From the NCBI RefSeq assembly GCF_000969445.1, contig NZ_JZEY01000054.1:1736001-1800000 (forward strand): a DNA stretch of 64,000 bases, in the 5' to 3' direction. This document shows, piece after piece, positions 18,005-29,486 of this stretch (position 1 is the stretch's first letter; each line of letters begins with the position of its first letter). The notes beneath the pieces were generated by a model. That model saw only the letters and a program-made list of their open reading frames with translations. It was not told the DNA's origin and did not search any database. This DNA comes from Devosia chinhatensis (lineage in GTDB: Bacteria; Pseudomonadota; Alphaproteobacteria; Rhizobiales; Devosiaceae). Made by a program: the position numbers and the translations under genes.

Positions 18005-18592
18005 TTAATGGAGGCCGGAAGGCCCCGATTCCCGGCGAGAAAGCCATTCCCTGCGCAGGATGGCGTAGTAGAACTCCTCGTCCCAGCGACCTTTTGAAAA
18101 CCCATGATCGCGGAAATGGGCCTCGCGCCGCATGCCAAGCCGCTCCATGAGCCGCCAGGAGGGCGTGTTGGCCGCATCGCAGCGGGCATAGACCCGGTGC
18201 AGGTCTGCCTCACCGAAGGCGAGGTCAAGCAGCCGCATCGAGGCCTCGCTGGCATAGCCCCTTCCCTGGTGGTCGGGGTGGAAAATCCACCCCATCTCGC
18301 CCTGCCGGGCTTCGACGGAACGCCAGGTCAGCGACACTTCTCCGACGAGGGCGCCATCGGCCAGGGTTTCCACGGCAAGGATGATGCGATCACCATCCGC
18401 TTCCAGCGCCAGCTGACAGGTGCGCTGCTGCACCGCCAGGGTACATTCCTCGTGACTGAGCGGCGGATCGAACAGAAAGCGGGCAACATCTGCGCGGCTG
18501 CGATAGGCAAAGACCGCGTCGACATCGCCGCGCGTAAAAGGCCGGAGCCTGAGGCGTCCGGTAACGATGGGATAGGCGGGGCGCAGGGCCAT
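18005..18592 (-). CDS. GNAT-family N-acetyltransferase (RimJ/RimL-like), paralogue
   Basis: A 195-residue acetyltransferase closely related to the next gene downstream. The start TGRLRLRPFTRGDVDAVFAYRS, the acetyl-CoA loop HPDHQGRGYASEA and the segment HRVYARCDAANTPSWRLMERLGMRREAHFRDHGF are aligned with it. The ATG at 18592 has GAGAAAGG upstream. It probably shares a transcript with the downstream copy. The substrate is unknown. Confidence 0.88.
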   Translation of the reverse strand: MALRPAYPIVTGRLRLRPFTRGDVDAVFAYRSRADVARFLFDPPLSHEECTLAVQQRTCQLALEADGDRIILAVETLADGALVGEVSLTWRSVEARQGEMGWIFHPDHQGRGYASEASMRLLDLAFGEADLHRVYARCDAANTPSWRLMERLGMRREAHFRDHGFSKGRWDEEFYYAILRREWLSRRESGPSGLH

Positions 18593-18687
18593 GGCATTGC
18601 CTTTCTCGCAGGGCAGTCTGGTCTGTGACGTCTGCATTGGCAAGCACGCGCCTTGCGGACGCGCTTTCGGCATGCCAGCCTTGGCCC

Positions 18688-19125
18688 ATGAGCACGATGC
18701 CCCATCTCGATCTCAAAGCCAGCTGCGATTGCGGCGCCGTCACCCTCAGCGCGATAGGCACGGCCATCTCGATGTTTCAGTGCGCCTGCCTCAACTGCCA
18801 GAAGGTTTCGGGAAGCGGCCATTCTTCGGTCGTGCTGCTGCCCAATGACGCCGTGCGCCTTGTGGGCGCCACCAAAAGCACTGCGCGGCCAGCCGATTCC
18901 GGAGCGACCTTCACACGCCACTTCTGCCCGGAATGCGGCACCACGCTCTATGCCCAATCCTCGCGGGCACCGGCTTTCCGCATCCTGCCGGTTGGCCTGT
19001 TCGCTGGCCAGAACGACTGGTTCGCACCAAACCAGCTGATCTTCGCGCGCAGCCATTGCGCATGGGATCTGGTCGATGATGCCCTGCCCCGCCACGATGC
19101 CTATCGCCCGGACAAAAGCACATGA
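18688..19125 (+). CDS. GFA-family zinc protein
   Basis: A protein of about 145 residues in the glutathione-dependent formaldehyde-activating enzyme (GFA)/CENP-V fold. The zinc-binding cysteines are clear: CDCGAV near the start, CACLNCQK in the middle and HFCPECGTTLY further on. Most bacterial members are of unknown function and few are true S-hydroxymethylglutathione synthases. Starts at 18688 and 18697 are both possible. The stop overlaps the next start by four bases (ATGA), so it is co-translated with the TfoX-like gene. Confidence 0.86.
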   Translation: MSTMPHLDLKASCDCGAVTLSAIGTAISMFQCACLNCQKVSGSGHSSVVLLPNDAVRLVGATKSTARPADSGATFTRHFCPECGTTLYAQSSRAPAFRILPVGLFAGQNDWFAPNQLIFARSHCAWDLVDDALPRHDAYRPDKST

Positions 19126-19457
19126 GCATGGCCTGCGACGCCCTCGCCGAGCGCATCCGCAGCGTGTTGCCGCCGGCCCTATTGGTGCGGGAACAAAAGA
19201 TGTTCGGCGGGATCGCCTTCATGGTCGATGGCAATATGCTGGTCTGCCCGACCCGGGAGGGCCAGCTTATCGTGCGCGTGGGCAAGGACGGCATGGCCGC
19301 AGCACTCGAGCAGCCGGGCGCCGCAACGATGGACATGGCCGGACGGCGGATGAGCGGCTTCGTCGTGGTGGATGGCGACGCCCTGGAGGACGACGCGGCG
19401 CTCGAAGGCTGGCTGACAAGTGCGCTCGCCTTCGTGCGGAGCCTGCCAGCCAAATAG
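19122..19457 (+). CDS. TfoX N-terminal domain protein
   Basis: A 111-residue protein with only the N-terminal domain of TfoX/Sxy, shown by REQKMFGGIAFMVDGNMLVCPTREGQLIVRVG and the later GRRMSGFVVVDGDAL. Stand-alone domains of this type are common in alphaproteobacteria and are not known competence regulators. It is translationally coupled to the GFA gene. The role is unknown. Confidence 0.88.
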   Translation: MSMACDALAERIRSVLPPALLVREQKMFGGIAFMVDGNMLVCPTREGQLIVRVGKDGMAAALEQPGAATMDMAGRRMSGFVVVDGDALEDDAALEGWLTSALAFVRSLPAK

Positions 19458-19586
19458 CTGGAAACGGCCAGACCGCCATCCGGCAAGCCCCCTTGCCGAG
19501 GCTGCCTTTGCGCTTTTTTGCAGCGATGCTATACGGGCGCTCGAACTGGCCAAAGGCCGCAGACGGATTTCAAAGGGAGTTTTTCG

Positions 19587-20798
19587 ATGAGCAAGATCAA
19601 AGTCGCCAACCCGGTCGTGGACCTCGACGGCGATGAGATGACCCGGATCATCTGGCAGGCGATCAAGGACAAGCTCATCCATCCCTATCTCGACCTGCCG
19701 ATCGAATATTACGATCTGTCGGTGGAAAGCCGCGACGCTACCAACGACCAGATCACGGTCGATGCCGCCCATGCCATTCAGAAGCACGGCGTCGGCATCA
19801 AATGCGCCACCATCACCCCCGATGAGCAGCGCGTCGAGGAATTCAAGCTCAAGAAGATGTGGAAGTCGCCCAATGGCACGATCCGCAACATCCTGGGCGG
19901 CGTGATCTTCCGCGAGCCGATCATCTGCAAGAACGTGCCGCGCCTCGTCCCCGGCTGGACCCAGCCGATCATCGTCGGCCGTCACGCTTTCGGCGACCAG
20001 TACCGCGCCACCGACTTCCTGTTCCCCGGCAAGGGCACGCTCTCGATCAAGTTCACCGGCGAAGATGGCCAGGTCATCGAGCACGAAGTCTACCAGGCCC
20101 CCGGCGCCGGCGTGGCCATGGCCATGTACAATCTCGACGATTCGATCCGCGACTTCGCCTATTCGAGCTTCAACTACGGCCTGGCCCGCGGCGTGCCGGT
20201 CTATCTCTCCACCAAGAACACCATCCTCAAGGCCTATGACGGCCGCTTCAAGGATATCTTCCAGGAGATCTACGAAGCCGAATTCAAGGAGAAGTTCGAG
20301 GAAGCCAAGATCTGGTACGAACACCGCCTGATCGACGACATGGTCGCCTCTGCTCTCAAGTGGAGCGGCGGCTATGTCTGGGCGTGCAAGAACTATGACG
20401 GCGACGTGCAGTCCGATATCGTGGCACAGGGCTTCGGCTCGCTGGGCCTGATGACCTCGGTTCTGGCCACGCCAGATGGCAAGATCGTGGAAGCCGAAGC
20501 CGCCCACGGCACCGTGACCCGCCATTATCGCCAGCACCAGCAGGGCAAGGAAACCTCGACCAATTCCACCGCCTCGATCTTTGCCTGGACCCGTGGCCTC
20601 GCCCACCGCGCCAAGCTCGACGACAACGAAGCGCTGGCAAAGTTCGCCGCCACGCTCGAAAAGGTCACCGTCGACACGATCGAAGAAGGCAAGATGACCA
20701 AGGATCTGTCCCTGCTCGTCGGTCCCGATCAGCCGTGGCTCTCGACCCTTGGCTTCCTCGACGCCATCGACCAGAACCTGCAGAAGGCCATGGCGTAA
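19587..20798 (+). CDS. icd: Isocitrate dehydrogenase (NADP+)
   Basis: This TCA-cycle enzyme oxidises isocitrate to 2-oxoglutarate and makes NADPH. The 403-residue product is the eukaryote-like, homodimeric type found in alphaproteobacteria. It opens [19 protein letters not shown], has the substrate loop [20 protein letters not shown] and the cofactor region [24 protein letters not shown]. The ATG at 19587 has AAAGGGAG upstream. It is a single-gene unit with a strong terminator. Confidence 0.97.
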   Translation: MSKIKVANPVVDLDGDEMTRIIWQAIKDKLIHPYLDLPIEYYDLSVESRDATNDQITVDAAHAIQKHGVGIKCATITPDEQRVEEFKLKKMWKSPNGTIRNILGGVIFREPIICKNVPRLVPGWTQPIIVGRHAFGDQYRATDFLFPGKGTLSIKFTGEDGQVIEHEVYQAPGAGVAMAMYNLDDSIRDFAYSSFNYGLARGVPVYLSTKNTILKAYDGRFKDIFQEIYEAEFKEKFEEAKIWYEHRLIDDMVASALKWSGGYVWACKNYDGDVQSDIVAQGFGSLGLMTSVLATPDGKIVEAEAAHGTVTRHYRQHQQGKETSTNSTASIFAWTRGLAHRAKLDDNEALAKFAATLEKVTVDTIEEGKMTKDLSLLVGPDQPWLSTLGFLDAIDQNLQKAMA

Positions 20799-20821
20799 GC
20801 CTTTACTGGCTCTCGGATCAG

Positions 20822-20850
20822 AAAGGTGCGGAGCGATCCGCACCTTTTTT
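20822..20850 (+). terminator. Intrinsic terminator of icd
   Basis: An 11-bp perfect stem (20822-20832 with 20837-20847, loop GCGA) merges into a T run ending at 20850. It lies 24 bp after the icd stop. Confidence 0.92.
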
Positions 20851-20935
20851 ATTGCCACCCAACAAGGTGGGATGCGCGGCCCGTCTCGTATGGTAGAGCT
20901 TGGGGACTGATTCCCTCCCCCTCGCGGATCTTGCC

Positions 20936-21820
20936 ATGCCGATCGGCGTCCTTCTTGCGTTCATCGCCTATGCCAGCTTTTCGGTGGCCGACGCCCTGAT
21001 CAAGGCCACCGGCCCGGCGCTGTCCGTCTTCGAGATCGCGTTCTTCACCACGAGCTTCTCGATCATCCCCGCCATGGTGACCAAGCGCGGCGAGCGGTGG
21101 CGGGACATGTACAAGCTCAGCCACCCCTATCTGGTGCACCTGCGCTGCGCCTCGGCAATCTGCGGCACGGCGTGCGTGATGTACGCCTTCACCCATATCG
21201 CCTTCGCCGATGTCTATGCCATCGGCTTCACCACGCCGCTTTTCGTGACGCTGCTCTCGGTACTGCTCTTGCGCGAGCATGTCGCCGCCCATCGCTGGGC
21301 GCTGCTGCTGATCAGTTTCCTCGGCGTGATCCTGGTGATCCGGCCGGGCATGAAGGAGCTGGAAACCGGCCATTACATCATGATGATCGGCGCAGTTCTC
21401 GGGGCCATCACGACGACAATCCTGCGCCATGTGGCGCCGCGCGAACGGCGCACCAGCCTCGTGGGGCTGCAGGTGCTCTATTCGGGCATCTTCAACGCCA
21501 TCCTGATGATCCCCACCTTCGTCGTGCCCACATTCGAGCAATTGGCCATTCTGCTCGGCATCGGCCTGCTCGGCGGCATGGGCGGTCTGCTGCTGATCCA
21601 GGCCAGCAAGCAGACGCCGGCCAACCTCATCGCGCCGGTGCAATATAGCCAGTTGATCTGGGCGATCCTGTTCGGGGCGCTGTTCTTCGGGGAATATCCC
21701 GACTGGATCGCCATTGTCGGCATGCTGATCGTCGTCGGCGCGGGCCTCGCCAACGTGCTGAGCGAGAAACGGCCGATCCGCTGGAAGCCGCGCATTTTCT
21801 TCTTCCGTATCGGCGAATAG
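20936..21820 (+). CDS. EamA/DMT-family transporter
   Basis: A drug/metabolite transporter of about 294 residues with ten hydrophobic segments and two EamA repeats. The first begins LLAFIAYASFSVADALIKA and the second lies around LVGLQVLYSGIFNAILMIP. The repeat-end pattern TTPLFVTLLSVLLLREHV and the equivalent YSQLIWAILFGALFFGEYP are diagnostic. The ATG at 20936 is chosen; a TTG 12 codons earlier is possible. The substrate is unknown. A bidirectional terminator separates it from alaS. Confidence 0.87.
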   Translation: MPIGVLLAFIAYASFSVADALIKATGPALSVFEIAFFTTSFSIIPAMVTKRGERWRDMYKLSHPYLVHLRCASAICGTACVMYAFTHIAFADVYAIGFTTPLFVTLLSVLLLREHVAAHRWALLLISFLGVILVIRPGMKELETGHYIMMIGAVLGAITTTILRHVAPRERRTSLVGLQVLYSGIFNAILMIPTFVVPTFEQLAILLGIGLLGGMGGLLLIQASKQTPANLIAPVQYSQLIWAILFGALFFGEYPDWIAIVGMLIVVGAGLANVLSEKRPIRWKPRIFFFRIGE

Positions 21821-21830
21821 GGCAGCAAGA

Positions 21831-21858
21831 AACCCCGCGCCGTCGACGCGGGGTTTTT
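21831..21858. terminator. Terminator between EamA gene and alaS
   Basis: A 9-bp stem (21831-21839 with 21847-21855) runs into five T residues on the plus strand. On the minus strand the end is AA-rich but without a long T tract, so it serves the EamA gene best and may also help end alaS. Confidence 0.85.
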
Positions 21859-21876
21859 CAGGTCACGGAAAGACGT

Positions 21877-24516
<2,640 letters not shown>

Positions 24517-24536
24517 GCAGAGGCTTTCATGGCGAG

Positions 24537-24554
24537 CGGGCGCGAGCGCGCCCG
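24537..24554 (-). other. GC-rich hairpin in the alaS leader
   Basis: CGGGCGC (24537-24543) pairs with GCGCCCG (24548-24554), loop GAGC, 20 bp upstream of the alaS start. No T tract follows. It may influence translation initiation or be chance in GC-rich DNA. Confidence 0.35.
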
Positions 24555-24666
24555 TTAGGAAAAACGCGGCTTTTTATCGTGCCCATGGGCGACATGTCCA
24601 GCATTGTGGCCGGACCAAGACCCGCCGCGTGGCGCTTTTTTCCGTGAGCCCCGCCACGCACTGCTC

Positions 24667-24700
24667 AAAAGAAAGCTCCCGGTCACGAGGGACCGGGAGC
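24667..24700 (-). terminator. Intrinsic terminator of the DUF378 gene
   Basis: A perfect 10-bp stem (24675-24684 with 24691-24700, loop of 6) is followed on the minus strand by TTTCTTTT. It lies 26 bp after the DUF378 stop and isolates that gene from alaS. Confidence 0.87.
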
Positions 24701-24726
24701 CAAAGCAGCGCAGAGGCTTGATCGTG

Positions 24727-24957
24727 CTAGTGACGGCGGCCCTGTGCCGCGGTCTCTCCATCAGAGAAAGACCGCATGAGCGGCACCAGCTGCCACACGG
24801 CCGATGCACCCACCAGCACATAGACAATACGCGCCAGCGCCGCATCCTGGCCGCCAAAGAGCGCCGCGACCAGATCGAACTGGAACAGACCGACCAGGCC
24901 CCAATTGAGCCCGCCCACGATAATAAGGATGAGAGTGATGATATTGAGCGCGCGCAT
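24727..24957 (-). CDS. DUF378 membrane protein
   Basis: A 76-residue membrane protein with two hydrophobic segments: ALNIITLILIIVGGLNWGLVGLF and ARIVYVLVGASAVWQLVPLM. The pattern with GGLNWGLVG is the hallmark of DUF378 (YuzA-like), a family of unknown function. It lies between recA and alaS and has its own terminator. The recA terminator upstream implies its own promoter in the 91-bp gap. Confidence 0.9.
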   Translation of the reverse strand: MRALNIITLILIIVGGLNWGLVGLFQFDLVAALFGGQDAALARIVYVLVGASAVWQLVPLMRSFSDGETAAQGRRH

Positions 24958-25048
24958 GCCCTTCTCCGGGATGAGGTGACTGCGGGCTCAATCCTCCCAG
25001 GACGGCGCCGTTCCGGCCTTGACCCAGGTTAGGTCCAGAAGCTGGAAC

Positions 25049-25075
25049 AAAAAAGGCCCCCGACGAGCGGGGGCC
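25049..25075 (-). terminator. Intrinsic terminator of recA
   Basis: An 8-bp GC stem (25055-25062 with 25068-25075, loop ACGAG) is followed on the minus strand by six T residues. It begins 25 bp after the recA stop. Confidence 0.92.
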
Positions 25076-25100
25076 AAGACATGCATGGGACAGTCGGAGG

Positions 25101-26174
25101 TTATTCGTCGCTGGAGCTGTCGTCTTCCCCACCGGCGACCAGCAGCACCTCGCCCAGAAGACCGGAGCTTTCGCGTACGCCATGCTCGATAGTGGCCGCG
25201 ATCTCGGGATTGTCCTTGAGAAACTGGCGGGAATTTTCGCGCCCCTGCCCCAATCGCTGGCTTTCCCAGGAGAACCATGCGCCGGACTTTTCGACGATGC
25301 CCGACTTGACGCCCAGGTCCAGCAATTCGCCGGTCTTGGAAATGCCTTCGCCATACATGATGTCGAACTCGACCTGACGGAACGGGGGTGCAAGCTTGTT
25401 CTTGACCACCTTGACGCGCGTCTGGTTGCCGACAATCTCCTCGCGGTCCTTGAGGGCGCCGATGCGACGGATATCGAGACGAACCGAGGCATAGAACTTG
25501 AGAGCGTTGCCGCCCGTGGTGGTTTCGGGCGAGCCGTACATCACACCGATCTTCATGCGGATCTGGTTGATGAAGATGACGAGACACTTCGACTTGGAAA
25601 TCGAGGAGGTCAGCTTGCGCATGGCCTGGCTCATAAGGCGCGCTTGCTGGCCGGGAAGGCTGTCGCCCATTTCGCCTTCAAGTTCGGCGCGCGGCGTCAG
25701 CGCCGCAACCGAATCGACCACCAGCACGTCGATGGCGCCGGAGCGCACGAGCGTATCGGTGATCTCGAGGGCCTGCTCGCCGGCATCGGGCTGAGAGATC
25801 AGCAGGTCATCGACGTTGACGCCGAGCTTGCGTGCATAGATCGGGTCGAGGGCATGTTCGGCGTCCACGAAGGCGCAGATGCCGCCCTTGCGCTGGGCTT
25901 CGGCGATCACGTGCAAAGCGAGCGTGGTCTTGCCCGAACTTTCCGGCCCGAAGATTTCGACGATACGACCCTTGGGCAGACCACCAATGCCCAGAGCGAT
26001 ATCGAGACCCAGCGACCCGGTCGAGATCGATTCCACCTCGATCGAGGAGGCTTCGCCCAGGCGCATGATAGAGCCCTTGCCGAAATTCCGCTCGATCTGG
26101 CTCAGCGCTGCTGCCAGCGCCTTGTCCTTGTCCATCGATCCACCCTCTACAACGCGAAGCGGCGAAGCTGCCAT
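25101..26174 (-). CDS. recA: RecA recombinase
   Basis: RecA forms filaments on single-stranded DNA, carries out strand exchange and triggers LexA self-cleavage. The 357-residue product has Walker [10 protein letters not shown], Walker B in [12 protein letters not shown], the L1 loop around [21 protein letters not shown] and the [37 protein letters not shown] block. It ends in an acidic tail ([10 protein letters not shown]). AAGGAG lies ten bases before the ATG. SOS control is likely through the repeats at 26258-26300. Confidence 0.99.
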   Translation of the reverse strand: MAASPLRVVEGGSMDKDKALAAALSQIERNFGKGSIMRLGEASSIEVESISTGSLGLDIALGIGGLPKGRIVEIFGPESSGKTTLALHVIAEAQRKGGICAFVDAEHALDPIYARKLGVNVDDLLISQPDAGEQALEITDTLVRSGAIDVLVVDSVAALTPRAELEGEMGDSLPGQQARLMSQAMRKLTSSISKSKCLVIFINQIRMKIGVMYGSPETTTGGNALKFYASVRLDIRRIGALKDREEIVGNQTRVKVVKNKLAPPFRQVEFDIMYGEGISKTGELLDLGVKSGIVEKSGAWFSWESQRLGQGRENSRQFLKDNPEIAATIEHGVRESSGLLGEVLLVAGGEDDSSSDE

Positions 26175-26257
26175 AATGCTGTCTCCTTATTTCACGCTCT
26201 CGATGGTGACGCAACGAGAGGGACAATTGGCCTGTGTGTACTTTCCGTGCCTCATTT

Positions 26258-26300
26258 GTTCTCATTTTGTTTCCATGGCGTCAAGAGACAAAATGAGAAC
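26258..26300. promoter_or_regulatory. Twin SOS-box-like sites upstream of recA
   Basis: Alphaproteobacterial LexA boxes are direct repeats GTTC-N7-GTTC. At 26258-26272 the plus strand reads GTTC-TCATTTT-GTTT, and at 26286-26300 the minus strand reads GTTC-TCATTTT-GTCT. Each matches seven of eight positions. Together they form a perfect 13-bp inverted repeat (26258-26270 and 26288-26300) with a 17-bp spacer. The sites lie about 85-125 bp before the recA start. LexA binding is inferred. Confidence 0.6.
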
Positions 26301-26377
26301 GTCTATGTCCCCAAACGAGAAGCGGGCGCAGCGATTCTCGCTACACCCGCAAAATCCAGGTCGATCGTCAGGGCCTG

Positions 26378-27871
26378 TCAGCCGGTTTGATGCTGCCGCC
26401 CTTTCAGCAGGCGCCGCAGCACAGGCCAGGTCCAGATGAGGAGGGTCAGCGCGGCCAGGGCGCCGGCAATGGGACGATCGATGAAGGTCATCGGATTGCC
26501 GTTCGACTTCATCATCGACGTGAGGAAATTCTGCTCCAGCAGCGGCCCGAGCACGATGCCGAGCACGAACGGCGCCAGCGGGATGCGGTTGGCTTCCATG
26601 ACAAAGCCGACCACGCCGAAAACGAGCGCCACGCCCACGGCCGTGATGGTGTTTTCCATCGCGAAGGCGCCGACGATGCAGAAGATGAAGATGATCGGCA
26701 TCAGGATGTTGAGCCGCACCGACAGCATCAGCCGGCTCAGCTTGATGGCCACCCAGCCCAGTGGAATCATCAAAAGGTTGGCGAGAAAGAAGATGCCGAA
26801 GATCGCATAAACCACTGCCGGGTTGTTGAGGAAGATGGTCGGGCCCGGATTGACCCCCTTCATGAACAGCACGCCGATGATGATGGCTGCGATGGCGTCA
26901 CCGGGAATGCCAAATACGAGCGATGGAATGAAGCCGCCGCTGACTGCTGCATTATTGGCGGCGCCTGCAGCGGCAAGCCCTTCCTTGGAGCCGCGGCCGA
27001 ATTCCTGCGGATTGCGCGAGAAGCGCTTGGCCAGCGAATAGGAAATCCAGGCGGCGATGTCGGCGCCTGCGCCGGGCAGGATACCGAGCACGGTGCCGAG
27101 CACATTGCCCTGCGCGATCGCTCGACGCTCCTGCCAGAGGATCTTGCCCTGCCCCTCGAACACGCCCTTGATTTCGGCCTGTTCGAGCTTCATGGGCTGA
27201 ACGCGCTTGGCATAGAAGCGAAAGATTTCGGCAATGGCGAAGAGACCGATCATGACCGGCACGAGCGAAAGGCCGCCGATCAGGGCGGTGCTGCCAAAGG
27301 TGAAGCGCGGCACACCGCTGACCGGATCAATGCCGATGGTTGCCACGAACAGCCCCAGAGCCAGCGAAATAACGCCGCGCGCCCGCGAGGACTGGATCAT
27401 GAAGCCGGCAGTGGTGAGGCCAAGCAGGCAGAGCCAGAAATACTCATAGGAGGAAAAGCGCAACGCGACGCTGGCCAGCGGGGGCGCGAGCGTGGCGAGG
27501 ACCAGCGCGCCGAACAGCCCGCCGATCGCCGAGGTCAGCAGGCAGATGCCCATGGCGATATGGGCCTGCCCCTTCTTGGTGAGGGAGAACGCGTCATTGG
27601 TATAGGCCGCCGATGCCGGGGTGCCGGGCATGCGCAGCAGGACCGACGGAATATCGCCCGAGAACATGGCCATGGCAGACGCCGTCACCATGGCGGCAAT
27701 GGCGGGCACAGGCTCCATGTAGAAGGTCACGGGCACGAGCAGCGCCACGGCCATGGTTGCGGTAAGTCCTGGAAGCGCGCCCATGAAGAGGCCGAAGGCC
27801 GCGCTGGCGACCATGACCATGAGCACATAGGGGTCAAAGAGCAGCGTCAGGCCGGCGAGGATATTGTCCAT
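26378..27871 (-). CDS. tctA: Tripartite tricarboxylate transporter large permease TctA
   Basis: This 497-residue protein is the large membrane subunit of a TTT importer, which takes up carboxylates using an ion gradient and a periplasmic binding protein. It opens with the family start NILAGLTLLFDPYVLMVMVASAAFGLFMGALPGLTATM and carries the conserved blocks LRMPGTPASAAYTNDAF and GILPGAGADIAAWISYSLAKRFS. About twelve transmembrane segments are present. It overlaps tctB by one base and is the last gene of the dhaK-to-tctA set. Confidence 0.93.
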   Translation of the reverse strand: MDNILAGLTLLFDPYVLMVMVASAAFGLFMGALPGLTATMAVALLVPVTFYMEPVPAIAAMVTASAMAMFSGDIPSVLLRMPGTPASAAYTNDAFSLTKKGQAHIAMGICLLTSAIGGLFGALVLATLAPPLASVALRFSSYEYFWLCLLGLTTAGFMIQSSRARGVISLALGLFVATIGIDPVSGVPRFTFGSTALIGGLSLVPVMIGLFAIAEIFRFYAKRVQPMKLEQAEIKGVFEGQGKILWQERRAIAQGNVLGTVLGILPGAGADIAAWISYSLAKRFSRNPQEFGRGSKEGLAAAGAANNAAVSGGFIPSLVFGIPGDAIAAIIIGVLFMKGVNPGPTIFLNNPAVVYAIFGIFFLANLLMIPLGWVAIKLSRLMLSVRLNILMPIIFIFCIVGAFAMENTITAVGVALVFGVVGFVMEANRIPLAPFVLGIVLGPLLEQNFLTSMMKSNGNPMTFIDRPIAGALAALTLLIWTWPVLRRLLKGRQHQTG

Positions 27872-28338
27872 CAGAGATAGCCTCCCAGAGGAGTGAGCAG
27901 GCCGAGCGGCAGCGGCACAAGCAACAGCTTGGCAAACAGGAAATAGACCACGATCGAGCCGATGATGCTGATCAGCACGGAGGGCACAAGCGCGGCGCGC
28001 CCGACCATGAGCAGGCTGAAGAGGATCGGGGGCGCGAGCAGCAGGAAGCCGATCTGCTGGCTGAAGAAGATATAGACGAGCGCGGCGACCAGGACGAAGG
28101 CCGGACGGAGGTAATTCTTGTCGCTGGGCTCTTCCTCATCCTGCGGATCGACAGGCTCGGGCTTGAAGACCACCATGGCCAGTCCGCTCAGCGCGATGAC
28201 CACGCCCAATATGGTGGGAAAGAAGCCCGGCCCATAGTCGATGCGCGTCGCCGCTATCGGCGCCGGCAATTGCAGGGACAGCACCAGGATAACGAGGCCA
28301 AGGGCGGCAAACCCCAGCCCAAGCATTCTATCAGTCAT
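27871..28338 (-). CDS. tctB: Tripartite tricarboxylate transporter small permease TctB
   Basis: A 155-residue protein with four predicted transmembrane segments, the small membrane subunit of the TTT importer. The pattern TRIDYGPGFFPTILGVVIALSG after the first segment is typical. An acidic loop (PEPVDPQDEEEPSDKN) separates the two halves. The stop overlaps the tctA start (TGATG). A hairpin in the 108-bp gap upstream may lower its expression relative to tctC. Confidence 0.9.
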   Translation of the reverse strand: MTDRMLGLGFAALGLVILVLSLQLPAPIAATRIDYGPGFFPTILGVVIALSGLAMVVFKPEPVDPQDEEEPSDKNYLRPAFVLVAALVYIFFSQQIGFLLLAPPILFSLLMVGRAALVPSVLISIIGSIVVYFLFAKLLLVPLPLGLLTPLGGYL

Positions 28339-28367
28339 GCGATTTGCTCAGCTTTGTTGCCGAAAGG

Positions 28368-28399
28368 GGAATGCCGACGCACCCTGTCGCCGGCATTCC
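28368..28399 (-). other. Stem-loop between tctC and tctB
   Basis: A perfect 9-bp stem, 28368-28376 with 28391-28399, encloses a 14-base loop. It lies in the intercistronic gap 48 bp after the tctC stop. There is no T tract. Such hairpins commonly protect the mRNA of binding-protein genes from 3' decay and reduce read-through into permease genes. Confidence 0.6.
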
Positions 28400-28446
28400 A
28401 TCCATAAGGCGAGCGGATTGCCGTGTTCGCAATCCCTGCTTTGCGC

Positions 28447-29415
28447 CTAGTTGCCGGACAATGCCTTGAGCACGGTGTCGGTCTCGCGGAAATGGTCGGC
28501 GAGGAAGGCGGTGAAGTCTTCATGATTGAGGTAGGAAATGCCGAAACCGCGATCCTGCATGCCGGTCACGAAGCGCTCCTGCTCGATGGCATCGGCGATG
28601 GCGGCTTCGATCTGGGCCACCAGCGCCGGGTCCATGCCCGCCGGGCCGGCAATGCCGCGCCAGGTGCCGCCGACATAGGACGTGCCGATGGCCTCGGCCA
28701 CGGTGGGGACCTCTTCATCGATGGCGACACGCTGCTCGCTCATCACGGCGATGGTCTTGACCACGCCAGCATCCTTGAGCGCGGTGACTTCGGGCATGGA
28801 ACACAGCACGATGTCGATACCGCCCGAGGCCAGTTCCTGCAGCGCCGATGCGGAGCCCTGGGCCGGGATCAGGTTGAGCTGGCTGACATCGACGCCCTCA
28901 CCCAGCAGCATCGAGACGAAGGGAATGTCCCAGCTGGCATTGCAGGTGCCGCCACAGGAAATATTGAAGCCGGCGGGGTCGGCCTTGATCGCCTCGATCA
29001 GCGCGCCCAGGTCCTGATATTCGGAATCGGCCGAGACATGAATAGCCGATGGGTCGGCATTGAACTGGGCGATCGCGGTGAAGCTTTCGGGCTGGAAGTC
29101 GGCCTGACCGAGCAGCGTGAACTGGGCGATCGGCGACAGCTGGCCGAGCGTATAGCCATCGGGCGCGGCGGACGTATAGGCGGTGTAACCGACAATGCCC
29201 GAAGCCTGGGCCTGGTTGACCACCGGGAAGGGCTGGCCGAGCGCGGCTTCGAGCTCTGCAGCCAGCAGGCGGAAGGTGTAGTCCGAGCCGCCGCCGGCAC
29301 CGGCCACCACGACCAGCTGCACTGGACGCTGCGGCCATTCCTGGGCCATGGCGATGGTCGAGACCGAGCCCAGAAGGGCCGAGGCGGCGAAGGCGGTTGC
29401 GAAGAGTTTGTTCAA
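28447..29415 (-). CDS. tctC: TTT-family periplasmic binding protein TctC
   Basis: A 322-residue Bug/TctC-type solute-binding protein. Residues 1-24 form a signal peptide ending AMAQ. The opening WPQRPVQLVVVAGAGGGSDYTFRLLAAEL and the AQASGIVGYTAYTSAAPDGYTLG segment are the standard ligand-site region. Known ligands of the family include citrate, other carboxylates, nicotinate and aromatic acids. The partners here suggest a hydroxylated or sugar-derived acid. It sits between two intercistronic hairpins. Confidence 0.92.
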   Translation of the reverse strand: MNKLFATAFAASALLGSVSTIAMAQEWPQRPVQLVVVAGAGGGSDYTFRLLAAELEAALGQPFPVVNQAQASGIVGYTAYTSAAPDGYTLGQLSPIAQFTLLGQADFQPESFTAIAQFNADPSAIHVSADSEYQDLGALIEAIKADPAGFNISCGGTCNASWDIPFVSMLLGEGVDVSQLNLIPAQGSASALQELASGGIDIVLCSMPEVTALKDAGVVKTIAVMSEQRVAIDEEVPTVAEAIGTSYVGGTWRGIAGPAGMDPALVAQIEAAIADAIEQERFVTGMQDRGFGISYLNHEDFTAFLADHFRETDTVLKALSGN

Positions 29416-29446
29416 AGGATCCTCCCTTTTGTTGACGTCTTAATCT

Positions 29447-29471
29447 CTGCCTCCGCCGATGGCGGAGGCAG
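29447..29471 (-). other. Stem-loop between the dapA-like gene and tctC
   Basis: A perfect 11-bp stem (29447-29457 with 29461-29471) with loop GAT lies just before the tctC ribosome site and 15 bp after the dapA-like stop. No T tract follows on the minus strand. It may be a partial terminator or an mRNA processing or stability element. Confidence 0.6.
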
Positions 29472-29486
29472 TATTGGGTATGAGGT

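Noticed and set aside
19179-20858. Long open frame antisense to icd and the TfoX-like gene
   Set aside because: It spans two convincing plus-strand genes and an intrinsic terminator, so it is a shadow frame.
26322-26350. Hairpin after tctA as an intrinsic terminator
   Set aside because: The stem is interrupted by a 3x3 internal loop and lacks a T tract on the relevant strand.
26387-27880. 497-codon plus-strand frame antisense to tctA
   Set aside because: The product is His/Asp/Glu-rich, as expected for the reverse complement of a membrane protein gene.
26378-29415. Assigning tctABC as a citrate transporter
   Set aside because: TTT systems have many ligands and the co-clustered kinase and aldolase do not fit citrate use, so only the family was named.
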